Below are positions 1 to 11,381 of a stretch of 64,000 nt of DNA, in pieces. The stretch is from NCBI GenBank assembly GCA_002946415.1, contig NJPS01000074.1, positions 62,001-126,000 of the forward strand, in the 5' to 3' direction. The notes under the pieces are model-generated. The model saw only the letters and a program-made list of their open reading frames with translations. It made no database searches and was not told the origin of the DNA. The DNA comes from Rutstroemia sp. NJR-2017a BVV2 (taxonomy: Eukaryota > Ascomycota > Leotiomycetes > Helotiales > Rutstroemiaceae). The number at the start of each line of letters is the position of its first letter. The first letter of the stretch is position 1. A program made the position numbers and the translations under genes.

Positions 1-1180
1 CGGGAGTTTCTGTAGAGGATACTGGATTCGGCTCGGTGCCTGATAGGAAGAGGATGTTCTCACTGCGTAGACTTTTGTGTACCCATCCTACGGAGTGCAA
101 ATGCCCAAGTGATTCTGCCAAAGCATGAGCAAGTTTCATTCGAGTTCCAAGGGTCGGCTTCAATTTCTTCGAGATGAGTTTCGTGTTCAAAGAACTGGGC
201 GGCAGTGATAAGCTGGACGAAGGTAATTCGAATGCGAGCCCAATCCTTTTCCCAGGCACATCGTCAAAGTAGTTGACGCATCGGAGGACTTTGAATTCGC
301 ACTTCTTTTCTTCATGAAGTAGAGCAACAAGCTGTGATATCCTTCTCGAAACAATCTCGTTGATTCCTGCCGTGCGATCTTGCTCATAGCTCTTGTACTC
401 CACAATTACCCCACCTTTTCCCTCTATTTCCCCCACGTCCAGATCCTGAAATCGCTGTGTCACTTTGAACTGAAGCCGTGATATCTTCAGCGACTTTGCC
501 GTCTCGACTGAAATCTGGGATGATCCTGGGGCTAGTAATTTCCTCATCCCAATACCTTCCAGGATCCCAATCTGCCCTGCATCTTTGTCCTCCTCCAACT
601 TCTCCATCTGGGACACGGTTGAGAAGAACGGAAACGGCCACCACGCAGTCTCCAAAAGAGATTTGACACGTTCCGTCCATGTCTCAAACTCCGTGACGAG
701 TCTCTCAGCACTCTTCTTGTCGCTCATAGCCCACAGCACCTTCTTGGTCCAACTACTCCCCTTCCCAACCACCGTATCATTCTCCCTTCCCATCCTTAGT
801 ACAGCCTCTCTCATCTTTTCTAGCCCAAGCTCCGCGATCCCATCCACTGCACCTGTGTCATTCCACTCTAACGTATACCGTTTCTGGACCACATAATACC
901 GCTGTAGAATCTCATACAGCTGTCTCAGCAAATCCACGATATTCTCACATAGTTCCGGTGGCAAATGATCAAATAACCTGCCTTTTACGAGCGGGAATTT
1001 GTTAGCGTCGAATAGTACACGTTCGAAGGACTGGAGGCGCGTAGTTTGTACCGCGAAGCGTAAGCGGATAGCTAAGGCGTCGCTGCCGAAGTTCTTGGTG
1101 GAGGACCAGAGGGTGACGATGGCTGTAGCGGTGGGTTTTATGATGGCAAGTACACCGATGGCGAGGCCGGTTACTTCCAT
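1..1180 (-). CDS. HeLo-domain plus kinase-like protein (partial, C-terminus off the window)
   Basis: An open frame of about 393 codons runs from an ATG at 1178-1180 to the left edge of the window without a stop. Residues 1 to about 220 read as a fungal HeLo (prion-inhibition and propagation, HET-S/LopB-like) domain: a hydrophobic N-terminal helix (MEVTGLAIGVLAIIKPTATA) followed by helices and the typical stretch WAMSDKKSAERLVTEFETW. The following part looks like the N-lobe and catalytic loop of a kinase fold. The loop reads GWVHKSLRSENILFL, so the HRD motif is replaced by HKS, which suggests a pseudokinase. Proteins of this build are linked in other fungi to regulated cell death and incompatibility; HeLo helices can insert in membranes. 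No intron is needed in the visible part. It looks intact, unlike the incompatibility-type genes downstream. The role in this organism is inferred from family only. Confidence 0.85.
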   Translation of the reverse strand, partial: MEVTGLAIGVLAIIKPTATAIVTLWSSTKNFGSDALAIRLRFAVQTTRLQSFERVLFDANKFPLVKGRLFDHLPPELCENIVDLLRQLYEILQRYYVVQKRYTLEWNDTGAVDGIAELGLEKMREAVLRMGRENDTVVGKGSSWTKKVLWAMSDKKSAERLVTEFETWTERVKSLLETAWWPFPFFSTVSQMEKLEEDKDAGQIGILEGIGMRKLLAPGSSQISVETAKSLKISRLQFKVTQRFQDLDVGEIEGKGGVIVEYKSYEQDRTAGINEIVSRRISQLVALLHEEKKCEFKVLRCVNYFDDVPGKRIGLAFELPSSSLSLPPSSLNTKLISKKLKPTLGTRMKLAHALAESLGHLHSVGWVHKSLRSENILFLSGTEPNPVSSTETP

Positions 1181-1603
1181 AGGGTGAGATGGGGGGATAG
1201 GGAGGTATTCTGTTGTTGGACGGGGCGAGGAGGTCCAGCTGAAGAGACGGCTAAGGTTGGCATTTGAGTCACGTGGGCTCGGTTGACGAGCCTCTCATGT
1301 GTGGATACGTGTATAAATGGCCGGCAAAATCGAACTCCCACCTGTACGTGATGCTGGCTACGAACCTGTATCTACCTACAGTACTAGGCAATAAGTTTAA
1401 GCGAAAATCCATAAAATCGCGATTTTACGGTTCAAGTATTCGTAACAATAATATATTGGATAGTTAAATACTATTAGAATATCTCGGAGGGATTTCTCCG
1501 TTCTCTTCTTTCTGAGCTCTCCGAAGCATCGTATACAAGGATATCTTCCAGGGCGAGAAAACGGTAATAACTTCGTAGGCAATAGTCTGAACGGCAAGTT
1601 GTT
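1181..1603. other. Intergenic spacer between divergent HeLo gene and MFS 3' end
   Basis: About 420 bases with no supportable gene. A CACGTG palindrome lies near 1270, about 90 bases upstream of the HeLo start codon, and could be a bHLH-type site; the right part is AT-rich and holds the 3' flank of the MFS gene. Confidence 0.5.
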
Positions 1604-3621
1604 TCAAGGCTTGCTATCCTTCGGCTGCTCTTTCTTCTTGTTAATATTGTCCCACTTGGTGCACAAGCTGAAAATGGCAGAGACGCCGGAAGCCCCGATA
1701 ACAATGGCGAAAGCAACCTTGATACCCCATGCGTAGGCACGGATGATTCCGTCCAGCTCGGCCCCGGAAAAGTCGCGGCGCAGATCAGTGGCACCCGTGG
1801 CCGAGACGAGAGTGGGATCTACGTTTGGCGCGGTGCTGGCAAGCCTTCGGCCGAGCTGATTGGTGAAGCCGGATTGCGCGGCTGCGAGCATGAACGTGGC
1901 GCCGGTGGATCGAGCGACTGTGCATGAGGGACACACTTAGCTGAGGGATACAAGGGGACAAAGAAGATTGGGGACATGCTGGGAGAGGGCGAAGAGGATC
2001 TTACATATGATGATCGCGGACACAGGAGCCATGTCAGCTGGCGCAGCATAAGCCTGCGCGATGATGACTGGGATTTGGAGGCCGATGCCAAATCCGAAGC
2101 CCGCCAAGATCTGATACCCAACCCATTTGCCTGTCGAGGTCCCGACGTCGAGGGTGTACAGTAGACCACTCCCAATGGTAATAATCACGGAGCTAGCTGG
2201 CATATAAGGAGCTGCAATACCAGTCTTTGTGATGATTTTGCCTGAGCCCAATGTGCCAATGCTGAAGAGGGCGATGAAAGGAATGTTGCGCACGCCCGAG
2301 CCAATCGCACCTGTGCCGGCGATGCTTTGGAAATAAATGGGCAGGTAATAGAGTACGGTGAAATACGAGCCAGCGAAGAAGAAGCCCCATACAGCGCTGA
2401 CCCAGACGCTTCTTTGGCGCATCAGGCGTGGTGTTAGCATAGCGCGTTCGCCTTGCCAGAATTCTGCGGCGACGAGTGCAACAGTAATCAGGACGGAGCC
2501 GACGAGTAAACCGATCACAACGCTAGAATCCCACGCGTAGGTTAAACCGGCAAACTGGAGAGCTAGGAGCAAGCAGAGGGATGCACCCATAACAAGCGCC
2601 GTTCCTAAGAAGTCCATGTGGAGAAGCTTGTCCTTGAATGTAGCATCGACGGGTTTATGGGCGGCAGGAGTCTTGAAGGTGAAGAGAATGACCGCCGCGG
2701 TCATAGCACCGATTGGAAGATTGATATAGAAGCACCTAGAGTTAACATATCAGGTCAGGTCCGGTCAAAGCAGGAGTGGTCGGGCGAAAAAGCTAGTCCC
2801 GTGACTTGCAACAACAAAGACAAAGCAAGAGAAGACTATCAACTCACCACCTCCAGGATGCCCGATCCGTCAGTGCACCCCCAATGAGCGGTCCAATAAC
2901 CGAGGTGATGCCATACGACGCGCCAATGATTCCCGTATAGATCGCTCTTTTCGCGGGCTCAGTAGAGAAGGCAGAGATAGTATAGACTCCCGGTGCGATA
3001 CCGGAGCCACCGAGACCAGCGATGGCACGTCCGACAATCAGAGTCGTGGAATTGTGAGCGACACCGCAGATCAAGCTCCCAAGTTCAAAGATGAAGATGG
3101 AGACCAGGAAACTGTTTTTGAGGGGGAAGTACTTGTACACTTTGCCCCACTGGGACTGGAACGCGCCGAGGGTGAGGAAGTACGCGGAGCCGTACCACGC
3201 GATGTCGTCGATTTTCTTGAAATGGTCGGTGATTCTGGGGATAGCGGTTGCGACGATGGTCTGAGTTGGGAGAGTTAGATTGCTAGCGTAAGATGCATTT
3301 GGGAAAGGGCGATTCTTCAAGAATTCAGGAAGTTGGAGAGGTAGAACTTGCCGAATCAAGAGACATCATGCCGATAGTCAGTACGAGCGAGACCATGATT
3401 CCCACAAGTTGGATACCCTTCGGATATGTCACGGGTGGCAGCGCTGGCGTCTCGGCGGCTTTTTCTTCTGTAGCAGGAGCATTGTCTTCGGAGAGCTCTG
3501 GTTTCTCTAACGCCCCATTGACAGGCGAGGAAGTCCCAGTGGACGGCTCATGAGAGCGTGGTTTCTCTCCATTCGCTTCGAGTTTGCCATCCTCGAGCGA
3601 GGGAGGCGGAGGCGTTGACAT
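1604..3621 (-). CDS. MFS transporter, DHA2 (14-TMS) drug:H+ antiporter type
   Basis: Four exons join in frame: 3621-3352, 3260-2848, 2735-2005 and 1917-1604, giving 575 residues, normal for the 14-span DHA2 efflux family. An approximately 75-residue hydrophilic N-terminus precedes TM1. Motif D1 ([13 protein letters not shown]) is created by the first splice, the antiporter motif C follows ([14 protein letters not shown]), and [13 protein letters not shown] is restored across the second intron. The first intron (3351-3261) begins with GCAAGT and ends in CAG with CTAAC just upstream, so it is a GC-AG intron; the other two are GT-AG (2847-2736, 2004-1918). No frame break is seen, so the gene should be active. 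It probably sits in the plasma membrane and exports small molecules; the substrate cannot be told. It does not form an obvious cluster with neighbours. Confidence 0.92.
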
Positions 3622-4145
3622 GTGTGTCCGTCGTCTGGTTCACTAGTGACTGAGTGTGTATACTTTGAAAGCGTAGCGGCGTCCTCGAATGGCTCGAATG
3701 GCTCGAATGAACCAGCGTGTACTTAGTTAGGTTATAAGTATAAGTAGTTGGTGAGAATCAGATTGAAAATCACATCTCAGCCGTATCGGGCGAGGATGGC
3801 GCCGTTAAAGTCTGTAAATCCGTTAACGCCGGTCGATCATTCCTCTGCCGGACCCCTGCTGCACAACAACAGCAGGGAGCTAACCAGGTTAGTGTCGAAA
3901 CAGATTGGCTCTACTATGTAAACTCCGTCCGAAGTAACTATATACTTAAGATAGTATAATTATCTTTCTATAGATCTGTATTATATATATAATATTGTTC
4001 TACTACGAGGAGATATTGAAAGATGCGTCTGGGGGTGTTCAAATGCCGACACAGACAGACCAGCGACAAGAACGGATGCAGAAGCTCGCTGAGAACCGTC
4101 GCAATGAGATTTAGTCTGGACAATGGAAGATCCCATTGACCGGCG
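3622..4145. other. Promoter-side spacer upstream of the MFS gene
   Basis: About 520 bases without a gene. A tandem 10-mer (GGCTCGAATG, two exact copies preceded by a related partial) lies near 3691-3712, and an AT-rich stretch lies around 3930-4010. Nothing else is recognisable. Confidence 0.45.
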
Positions 4146-5690
4146 GCCATGAATTTGCCGTAAGACATCTGGTCGAGCCCGTGGTAAGCATTACTACTTG
4201 GGCGAAAGATTACGTTGGCGATGCTGTGGCGTCTTCCCCTCCGGCATCCATTGCCTGGGCTGGCGTCTGCTTGCTACTTCCGGTAAGTCATGACGAAATT
4301 AACACTTTGTTCGGGTAATGAACTCTCTCTATAGCAACTGCTTAACCCGTCTCATCAGGAGGCATCTCGTGTCAAGGGGCTGGACACAATTGCTAATATT
4401 ATCGGCGAGTGTTCGCTTAGAGAAGCTGTCTTCTCCAGGCGGTATGAATTGACGTATGAGGAAAATAAGGCTCAACGCAAGTCCAGACTCGAACATGAAA
4501 CATATCGAGGCGACATTGAAGCGGTGTATGAGAAGATACTTATATTTCTAGCTGGATACGTTTGCTTCCTCTCGGGGGTGACCGCCCAACGATGGATACA
4601 AGACACGATCAAGTGGCAGGATTGGAAGAATATGATTAATGACATAGTGAGACAGAACGACAAGCTCCAACACACAGAAAGCGCCTGGAATCTAAACACC
4701 GACCAAGAAAAGTGGGAGATGCAAGTGGAACAGCACAATCAGAGACTGGATATGCTCAGCCATATCAATGCGAAGACTTCTCATCTTGTCGAACTAATCA
4801 GCAACGGCCAAGCCGATACAAAGAGAACAAAACTGCTGCAATGGCTCCAGGGTGGGGGCAAGGGTGGGGGCAAGGCTGACGCCGTAGATCTCAAGACCGT
4901 CGCAAGCAATATGCGTGGTGACTTAGACACAGGACACTGGCTTATTGATGACTCAGTGTTTAATGCCTGGAAGAGCAAGCCAAGATCCTTCCTTTGGCTT
5001 CGCGGCAAAGGTATGCATCGCTGCCTGTAAGATTCTGGAGCGTGACATACGTTAACATGAGATAGCTGGTTCTGGAAAGTCGGTCTTAAGGTATTGAAGC
5101 ATATGCAAGACGCTACTTAACGCAAGGCTAACAAGTAAGTAGCGCGCCCATCTTAGAACTAATATCCTTGTACCTGGCTTCATATCTTTGTGATTCACGG
5201 CTCTAGTGGCATGGATTCTGATCTGCCTACCTTGCAGCAAAAGCCACACCTGACTTGACTACTAATCACTTACCACAGTTGGTATGACTGCCATCTTCAC
5301 AACAATGGACGAGATTACAGAGGGTCTAGCGGAGCTCAGAAGCATATCGCCGTCCGACTTGACGGATCACTACGAGGGTTCCTAATATTCAAGCACGGTA
5401 GACGAGGATAACGACGGTACTATACCTCATTCATGCCCAAGTTGTCAAGAGCTCATTCATTCTTGAACTCACAAGTGTAATGATAGCTGAAGAAGTCCGT
5501 GAAAAATCATACACTTGCGAATCTTGCGAGACTTGGCTTGATGACACATTGAAGAAGTTTAGTGATCCAGTATTTAAAACTTATAGCGGAAGTTCTCTTC
5601 TGGAGTGGGGCAAGGGGAACTGCAACTTTGCTGAATTCTTGACGGGCTACACCGATCCTCCTAAGCCTAATAAACACGGCGAGATCTAGA
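4146..5690 (+). pseudogene. NACHT_N / STAND (NLR-like) gene relic
   Basis: Two or three exons of the fungal NACHT-NTPase N-terminal domain family (PF17100 type) can be read. The first has the hallmark ASIAWAGVCLLLP, then a GT-AG intron (about 4279-4334). A long helical exon runs to 5010 and ends RSFLWLRGK. A further intron (about 5011-5066) leads to AGSGKSVL, so the Walker A loop is split by the intron as GK/AGSGKS. Directly after this the frame meets stops, and no continuous NACHT domain follows; 5150-5690 contains only short open pieces (for example 5480-5689) that I cannot assign. No convincing start codon is seen upstream of 4146. I infer a decayed NLR-type incompatibility or immune receptor, lacking most of its NTPase and all of its repeat domain. 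An unusual intron pattern rather than decay is possible but less likely. Confidence 0.65.
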
Positions 5691-5974
5691 TGTCGGACAT
5701 GGTGTTATGCTTCCCAGTCACCAAAAGGCGACGTGTTCAATATTTCGATGATCGAGTAGAGACTTCCTCATGAACTCGGAAGCACTCACAGTACTCGAGT
5801 AACCCGGGATGTCTCTTCCCTACCTCAGTCGAAACGGGTGAGGTTCCCTAGTGGCATATAAACTGCAAGAATTCTGGTTAGCGCCTATAGCTTCTCAGTT
5901 GTAATTGCGATTGACTCTCCATCGTTCAACGGCAATTGACTAATTATCATAAGTAAACAGACGATCCGGCCGCC

Positions 5975-7830
5975 ATGTATATGCGCTCGAAGCCCGCCAG
6001 CCTTGAGCTGTCAGATCCTGCTCTGTTTGACAAAGCCGCTAGCGGGCTCTAAACCTGCCTCGCAACCCATGAACATTGCCAAGTTTGGTCAAATTTGATG
6101 AATCTGGATTCCTTTATGCCTACGAGACTGATACCAGTCGGCGCAGTTGATGCTATTATGGTCTCGCTAAGGGCTGCGGATGCCTCGGAGACGACACTAT
6201 CGGGAAATTATGCTGCATTGAGCTACTGGGGCGGAGATCAACCATAGCCGACGACGCGTTCGAATTTTAAACAACGGCTCATCGGTTCCGCTATCGCCGA
6301 GCTCCCGAAAACGATCAAAGATGCCATAGTAGTGACACGGGCGTTGGGAATACCGTACCTATGGGTTGATAGTATGTGCATCGTCCAAGACGACTCCGTG
6401 GATCAGGAACAAGAGCTCGGGGTCATGCATCGCATGTAAGAATGCGCTTTGCTTATGATTTCAGCTGCAGAAGCAGAAAGGAGCAGTGACGGCTTCCTCG
6501 GGCAGGCTTCGCCGGCCGACGAGAATTTCATCTTTCGCTACCGTTGTCCCAATGGACAAGAAGGAAGGGTTTCCTCCATAGTGTCCAGTGAGATGAGCTA
6601 GGTTATGAAATGGCTCTGCACACACGTGCTTGGACGCTGCAGCAACACCTACTGGTGAACCGAGTTCTGGCATATGGACGATATGGCCTAGAATGGTTAT
6701 GCCGCAGCGAGCGCAAGTTCGACGGGCTATGGATAGAGGATTAAATGGGGTTGAAAATCACTGAAAGCATCGCTGAGAGCGACACAGACGAATTTTGGCT
6801 AGAAATGCGCGACCGCGCTGCCCAGCAACACCAACAGCAGATGGCCGCGATCACAAGTCACGCCGGTAGTCCTTTGCTATTGCGAATGATCTGTGCTCTT
6901 GCAACGAGCAAACCAATGATGGATGGATTGAATTTATATTGGTGTTGTTTGGGCGACTACTGGAAGAGGGTTCACGGTAAAGGTGGACAGTCGAAGATTA
7001 TTCGAATTGTGTATAAGTGGCGACAAGTCCTGGAGAGTTTTCACCTCAACACTTTGTCGTTGAAGGGATCGCTTGCCGGCGATCTCAGCGGTAGCCACCA
7101 AATTCAGCACCATTATTCCAGGATGCTACCTTGCTGGGCTATGGGAGCCTATGCTTCCGCGAAAATTGCTCTGGCAGAGAGAGACCGATCCCGATAGTCG
7201 ACGCCAATCATTCCCATTCCTATCCTGGTCCTGGGCGTCAGGAAACTGGCGCACAACATGGTTCAATCCAGCGAAGTCTTTGACAACTCTAGAACTTGTA
7301 GCTGCAGATGTGCAGTTGTGCCACGCTGCTGCCCCCTTTATCAATGTCAAGCAAGCATCATCGTGCCTCCGGGGCCATTTGGTGCCGATGACAGTGATCC
7401 ATGTTGGTGTCTCTATACATACCGGGCAGTGCCTCGATTCTCCTCCTGGAAGGGAGGCCGTCCTTGCCCCCAAAGATATGTTAGATGATAACACACCACG
7501 CATTGCAGTGTTGCTCGATGAGGAGGGCTGGACCCTTGAGAAACTAGAGGGATGCTACTGCCTTAAGATACTACGCCGAGATCGTACTGACTATGCACAG
7601 CCCTGAGTGCCCTCCACTGGTCTTGTCCTTCGGCCTGTGAATCTCACGGGCGACAAATTTATACATGTGGGCGTGTTTTGCATGGATAGATTTGATTACG
7701 ACACCCTTGAATACGTTGAACATCCCGACGGGTTGTGCCGTGTGGGTCAGGACGAATGTGTTTTCCAGGGCCGGAGTTACTTCGAAGACTGGCCCAAGGT
7801 TGATGTTCAAATTTGTTAGAGGTAATAGCT
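5975..7830 (+). pseudogene. HET-domain (heterokaryon incompatibility) pseudogene 1
   Basis: Successive frames carry the HET signature of the long subfamily: TCLATHEHC, then YAALSYWGGDQP, YLWVDSMCIVQDD, AWTLQQHLLVNRVLAYG, and further on PFLSWSWASGNW followed by a beta-rich C-terminus to about 7820. The parts lie in the right order over 1.85 kb, but several in-frame stops (before TCLATHEHC, after GGDQP, after HRM, and at 7604) and at least one frame change near 7060-7200 interrupt them. One conserved residue of the usual SYCWGGDQ is missing. HET proteins trigger cell death on contact with a genetically different partner; this copy cannot make a full protein. The order and completeness suggest decay in place, not a truncated insertion. 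It lies between an NLR relic and a terpene synthase. Confidence 0.85.
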
Positions 7831-8153
7831 GGGCCGGTGCGCACCACTTGCTTCACTTTCTTGATTACTCCTTACTGACGGAGCCGTTCAAAAAGGCAAC
7901 AAATCCTAGTGTTGACATCAGTTGGGTGAATAGCCCACGCGTCAACGACCATACCCAGTTCGAGATTGAAACACCTCCTGAAGATGATGCCAGGGTCAAA
8001 GTCCTTGGAGCTCCAGCCTTGCCACAGAACCATTTGCCTCAATTGATCCCAGGCTTGTCAACGATACAAGCTGTCCTCCCGTACCGGAATCACAACTCCA
8101 ACTTTCCTAATAACCTAATTGCAATCCCTTCACTCGCTTGCAATATATCAACC

Positions 8154-9592
<1,439 letters not shown>

Positions 9593-10251
9593 GATTTCTA
9601 AGGTGCAATGAGGAATTCTGAAGCAAACAAATTGAAAATGAGAGTATAGGAACTTGAAGTAGAAAAGATCAGAAGATATATATAGCCTGCGCAAACGGAG
9701 CTCCGTGGTACTACCACTTATATTCAAGGGGATCCGCGGATTAATCTGTACCGGAGCGGATTTTGGCGATTTCTAAGTAGTACTACTGTAGATAATCTGC
9801 AGGGATCCGTAGTAGCTCCTCAAATCCGGCGGGTATCCGTAAATCCGGCAGATTCAAATTTAAGGTTTTATACTAACCCTTATACTAATTATAAAAATTA
9901 GATAGTAATTTAAATATTTATATATATATCCGTACAGAGCGGATTATTTGTGTGCAGCCTGGATATATATGCGTCTACAAAGGTAGACAGAGTATATATA
10001 GGGATTTATTTTTTAGATGCATTTGACAAAACTTTCGCTGGTATACTGTAATTACCTGCTAACATGGTTTTTGTAACGAACTTGAAATCTATTCTTCGAA
10101 TACTAAGGTGCTGAGCTCGATCAAGCTCAGCTAGCTGACTATGTACAGAGTTTTCTGCCAGAGGGTGAACTTCTACACGGGATTACTAGCGTACGTGGCC
10201 CCACAGCCAGCGTACGCACTGTTGCGGTTTTGGAAACAGAATAACCGGTTT

Positions 10252-10353
10252 ACTTGAATACGCTGCTTACTTGAATACGCTGCTTACTTGAATACGCTGC
10301 TTACTTGAATACGCTGCTTACTTGAATACGTTGCCTACTTGAATACGCTGTAG
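10252..10353 (+). repeat. 17-bp tandem repeat, six copies
   Basis: The unit ACTTGAATACGCTGCTT occurs six times head to tail; the first four are exact and the last two carry substitutions. It looks like a young minisatellite, and copy number is likely to vary between isolates. Confidence 0.9.
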
Positions 10354-10419
10354 TGCTGGGATTGTCCCACTCAAGAATATATGTGATATAATATCTTGCA
10401 TTATAATATACGTGAACCC

Positions 10420-10650
10420 CACACGCGGGGCCAGCTGGCGGCGGGGGACAGTTGCGCGACCTCGGCCTCCGGTCCCCCTACGGTACCCCCGCCCCGGACC
10501 AAACCCCTCAACCTCCCCGGAGCCGAGGATTAAAACCGGTACCTAAGTCCCCGCCACCCCCCTCTCACCCCTAGTGACCATTTCCACTGCTCCTCCTGAT
10601 CGTCGCGGTGGTGAGAGGGAGGAGGAAGGGTCGCTGGCCGCGCCCCGTCC
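10420..10650. other. GC-rich island in AT-rich surroundings
   Basis: By eye this ~230-bp stretch has far higher GC than either flank, with runs such as GGCGGCGGGGG and CCCCCGCCCCGGACC and the imperfect inverted pair CCTCTCACC / GGTGAGAGG around 10561-10618. No open frame or RNA family is recognised. It could be a fragment of a mobile element that escaped C-to-T mutation. Confidence 0.5.
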
Positions 10651-10782
10651 CCTTGCAACTTCAGTAGTCTGAGCGAGCTATACCCTACCTCACTAACTCC
10701 GAAAACATAACTATCTATATCAGATAACTTAGGCAGCCTAAGCTCGAAAGCGTAAATGTCTACATCAGGTGATTGGAAACTC

Positions 10783-10851
10783 TAACCTATATGGTAAAAA
10801 GGCATAATGTTATACTTCTTTTTCTTATCAAAATTTGTATGGGAAAATTAT
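10783..10851 (+). repeat. 70-bp repeat, copy 1 (inverted partner at 15583)
   Basis: This segment, containing AAAAAGGCATAATGTTATAC and AAATTTGTATGGGAAAATTA, reappears almost unchanged as the reverse complement at 15583-15654. The flanks diverge sharply on the outer side. The pair brackets 4.9 kb with the FAD and ankyrin pseudogenes. Confidence 0.85.
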
Positions 10852-11012
10852 GTAGCAAACCATGATGTTTTAGTGCCAACTGACTCGCAATATATAGTAT
10901 GAGAATACTAAAGTAATTAATGGAAAGTACAAGAAAACCGAGAGAGCTGCTAAGGAAAATAGAAGGTGAGGAATTGACTGAGATAATAAAAGTGGGCTAT
11001 ATAGAAAGTGAA

Positions 11013-11155
11013 GACGGAGATAATGGAGAAAAAGCTTAAACGGATAAGACGAAGATAATGGAAAAATAGTTCAGTGCGGGCAGGACGGGGATAATGGGGA
11101 AACGGCTTATTATGGACAAGACGAAGATAATGGAGAAACGGCTTAACGTGGACAA
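11013..11155 (+). repeat. 36-bp degenerate tandem repeat, four copies
   Basis: Four units of 35-36 bp each begin GACGRRGATAATGGRRAAA and start at 11013, 11048, 11084 and 11120. They differ by several substitutions, mostly A/G, so the array is old. No open frame is conserved through it. Confidence 0.8.
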
Positions 11156-11381
11156 GGTGTAGGTAAGAGAGTATATACTATGGAACTGAACTTTCTTTAT
11201 CTGTTTATATAAGCGGTCAAATGGCCACGGCGATCCACAGCGACACTAGTGAAGTTTCCAGCTAATATATGGTCTTACTGTACCTTTTAACTATATTCCT
11301 TCTGTAACTTTCTCGCCTTGTTCGACAGACTTCAACAGCGACTAAACGGTCTTTGGTGCTTCTTTTTCTTCTTGTCGCTTC

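Larger units (their letters stand above)
9593..11381. other. Gene-free repeat-rich stretch
   Basis: No supportable gene in 1.8 kb. It holds a purine/AT-rich part with recurring GGAT/ATCC palindromes (9725-9960), a 17-bp tandem repeat, a GC-rich island (about 10420-10650), one copy of a 70-bp repeat, and a 36-bp degenerate tandem array. The last 200 bases are promoter-like for the FAD gene. Confidence 0.6.

Noticed and set aside
4968..5090. Intact NLR with a functional P-loop
   Set aside because: The Walker A motif can be rebuilt across an intron, but the frame ends almost at once and no NACHT domain follows.
9593..9727. Longer N-terminus for the terpene synthase from the ATG at 9725-9727
   Set aside because: The extra 45 residues are hydrophobic and unlike terpene synthases, while MAPDIEY at 9592 gives the normal family start and length.
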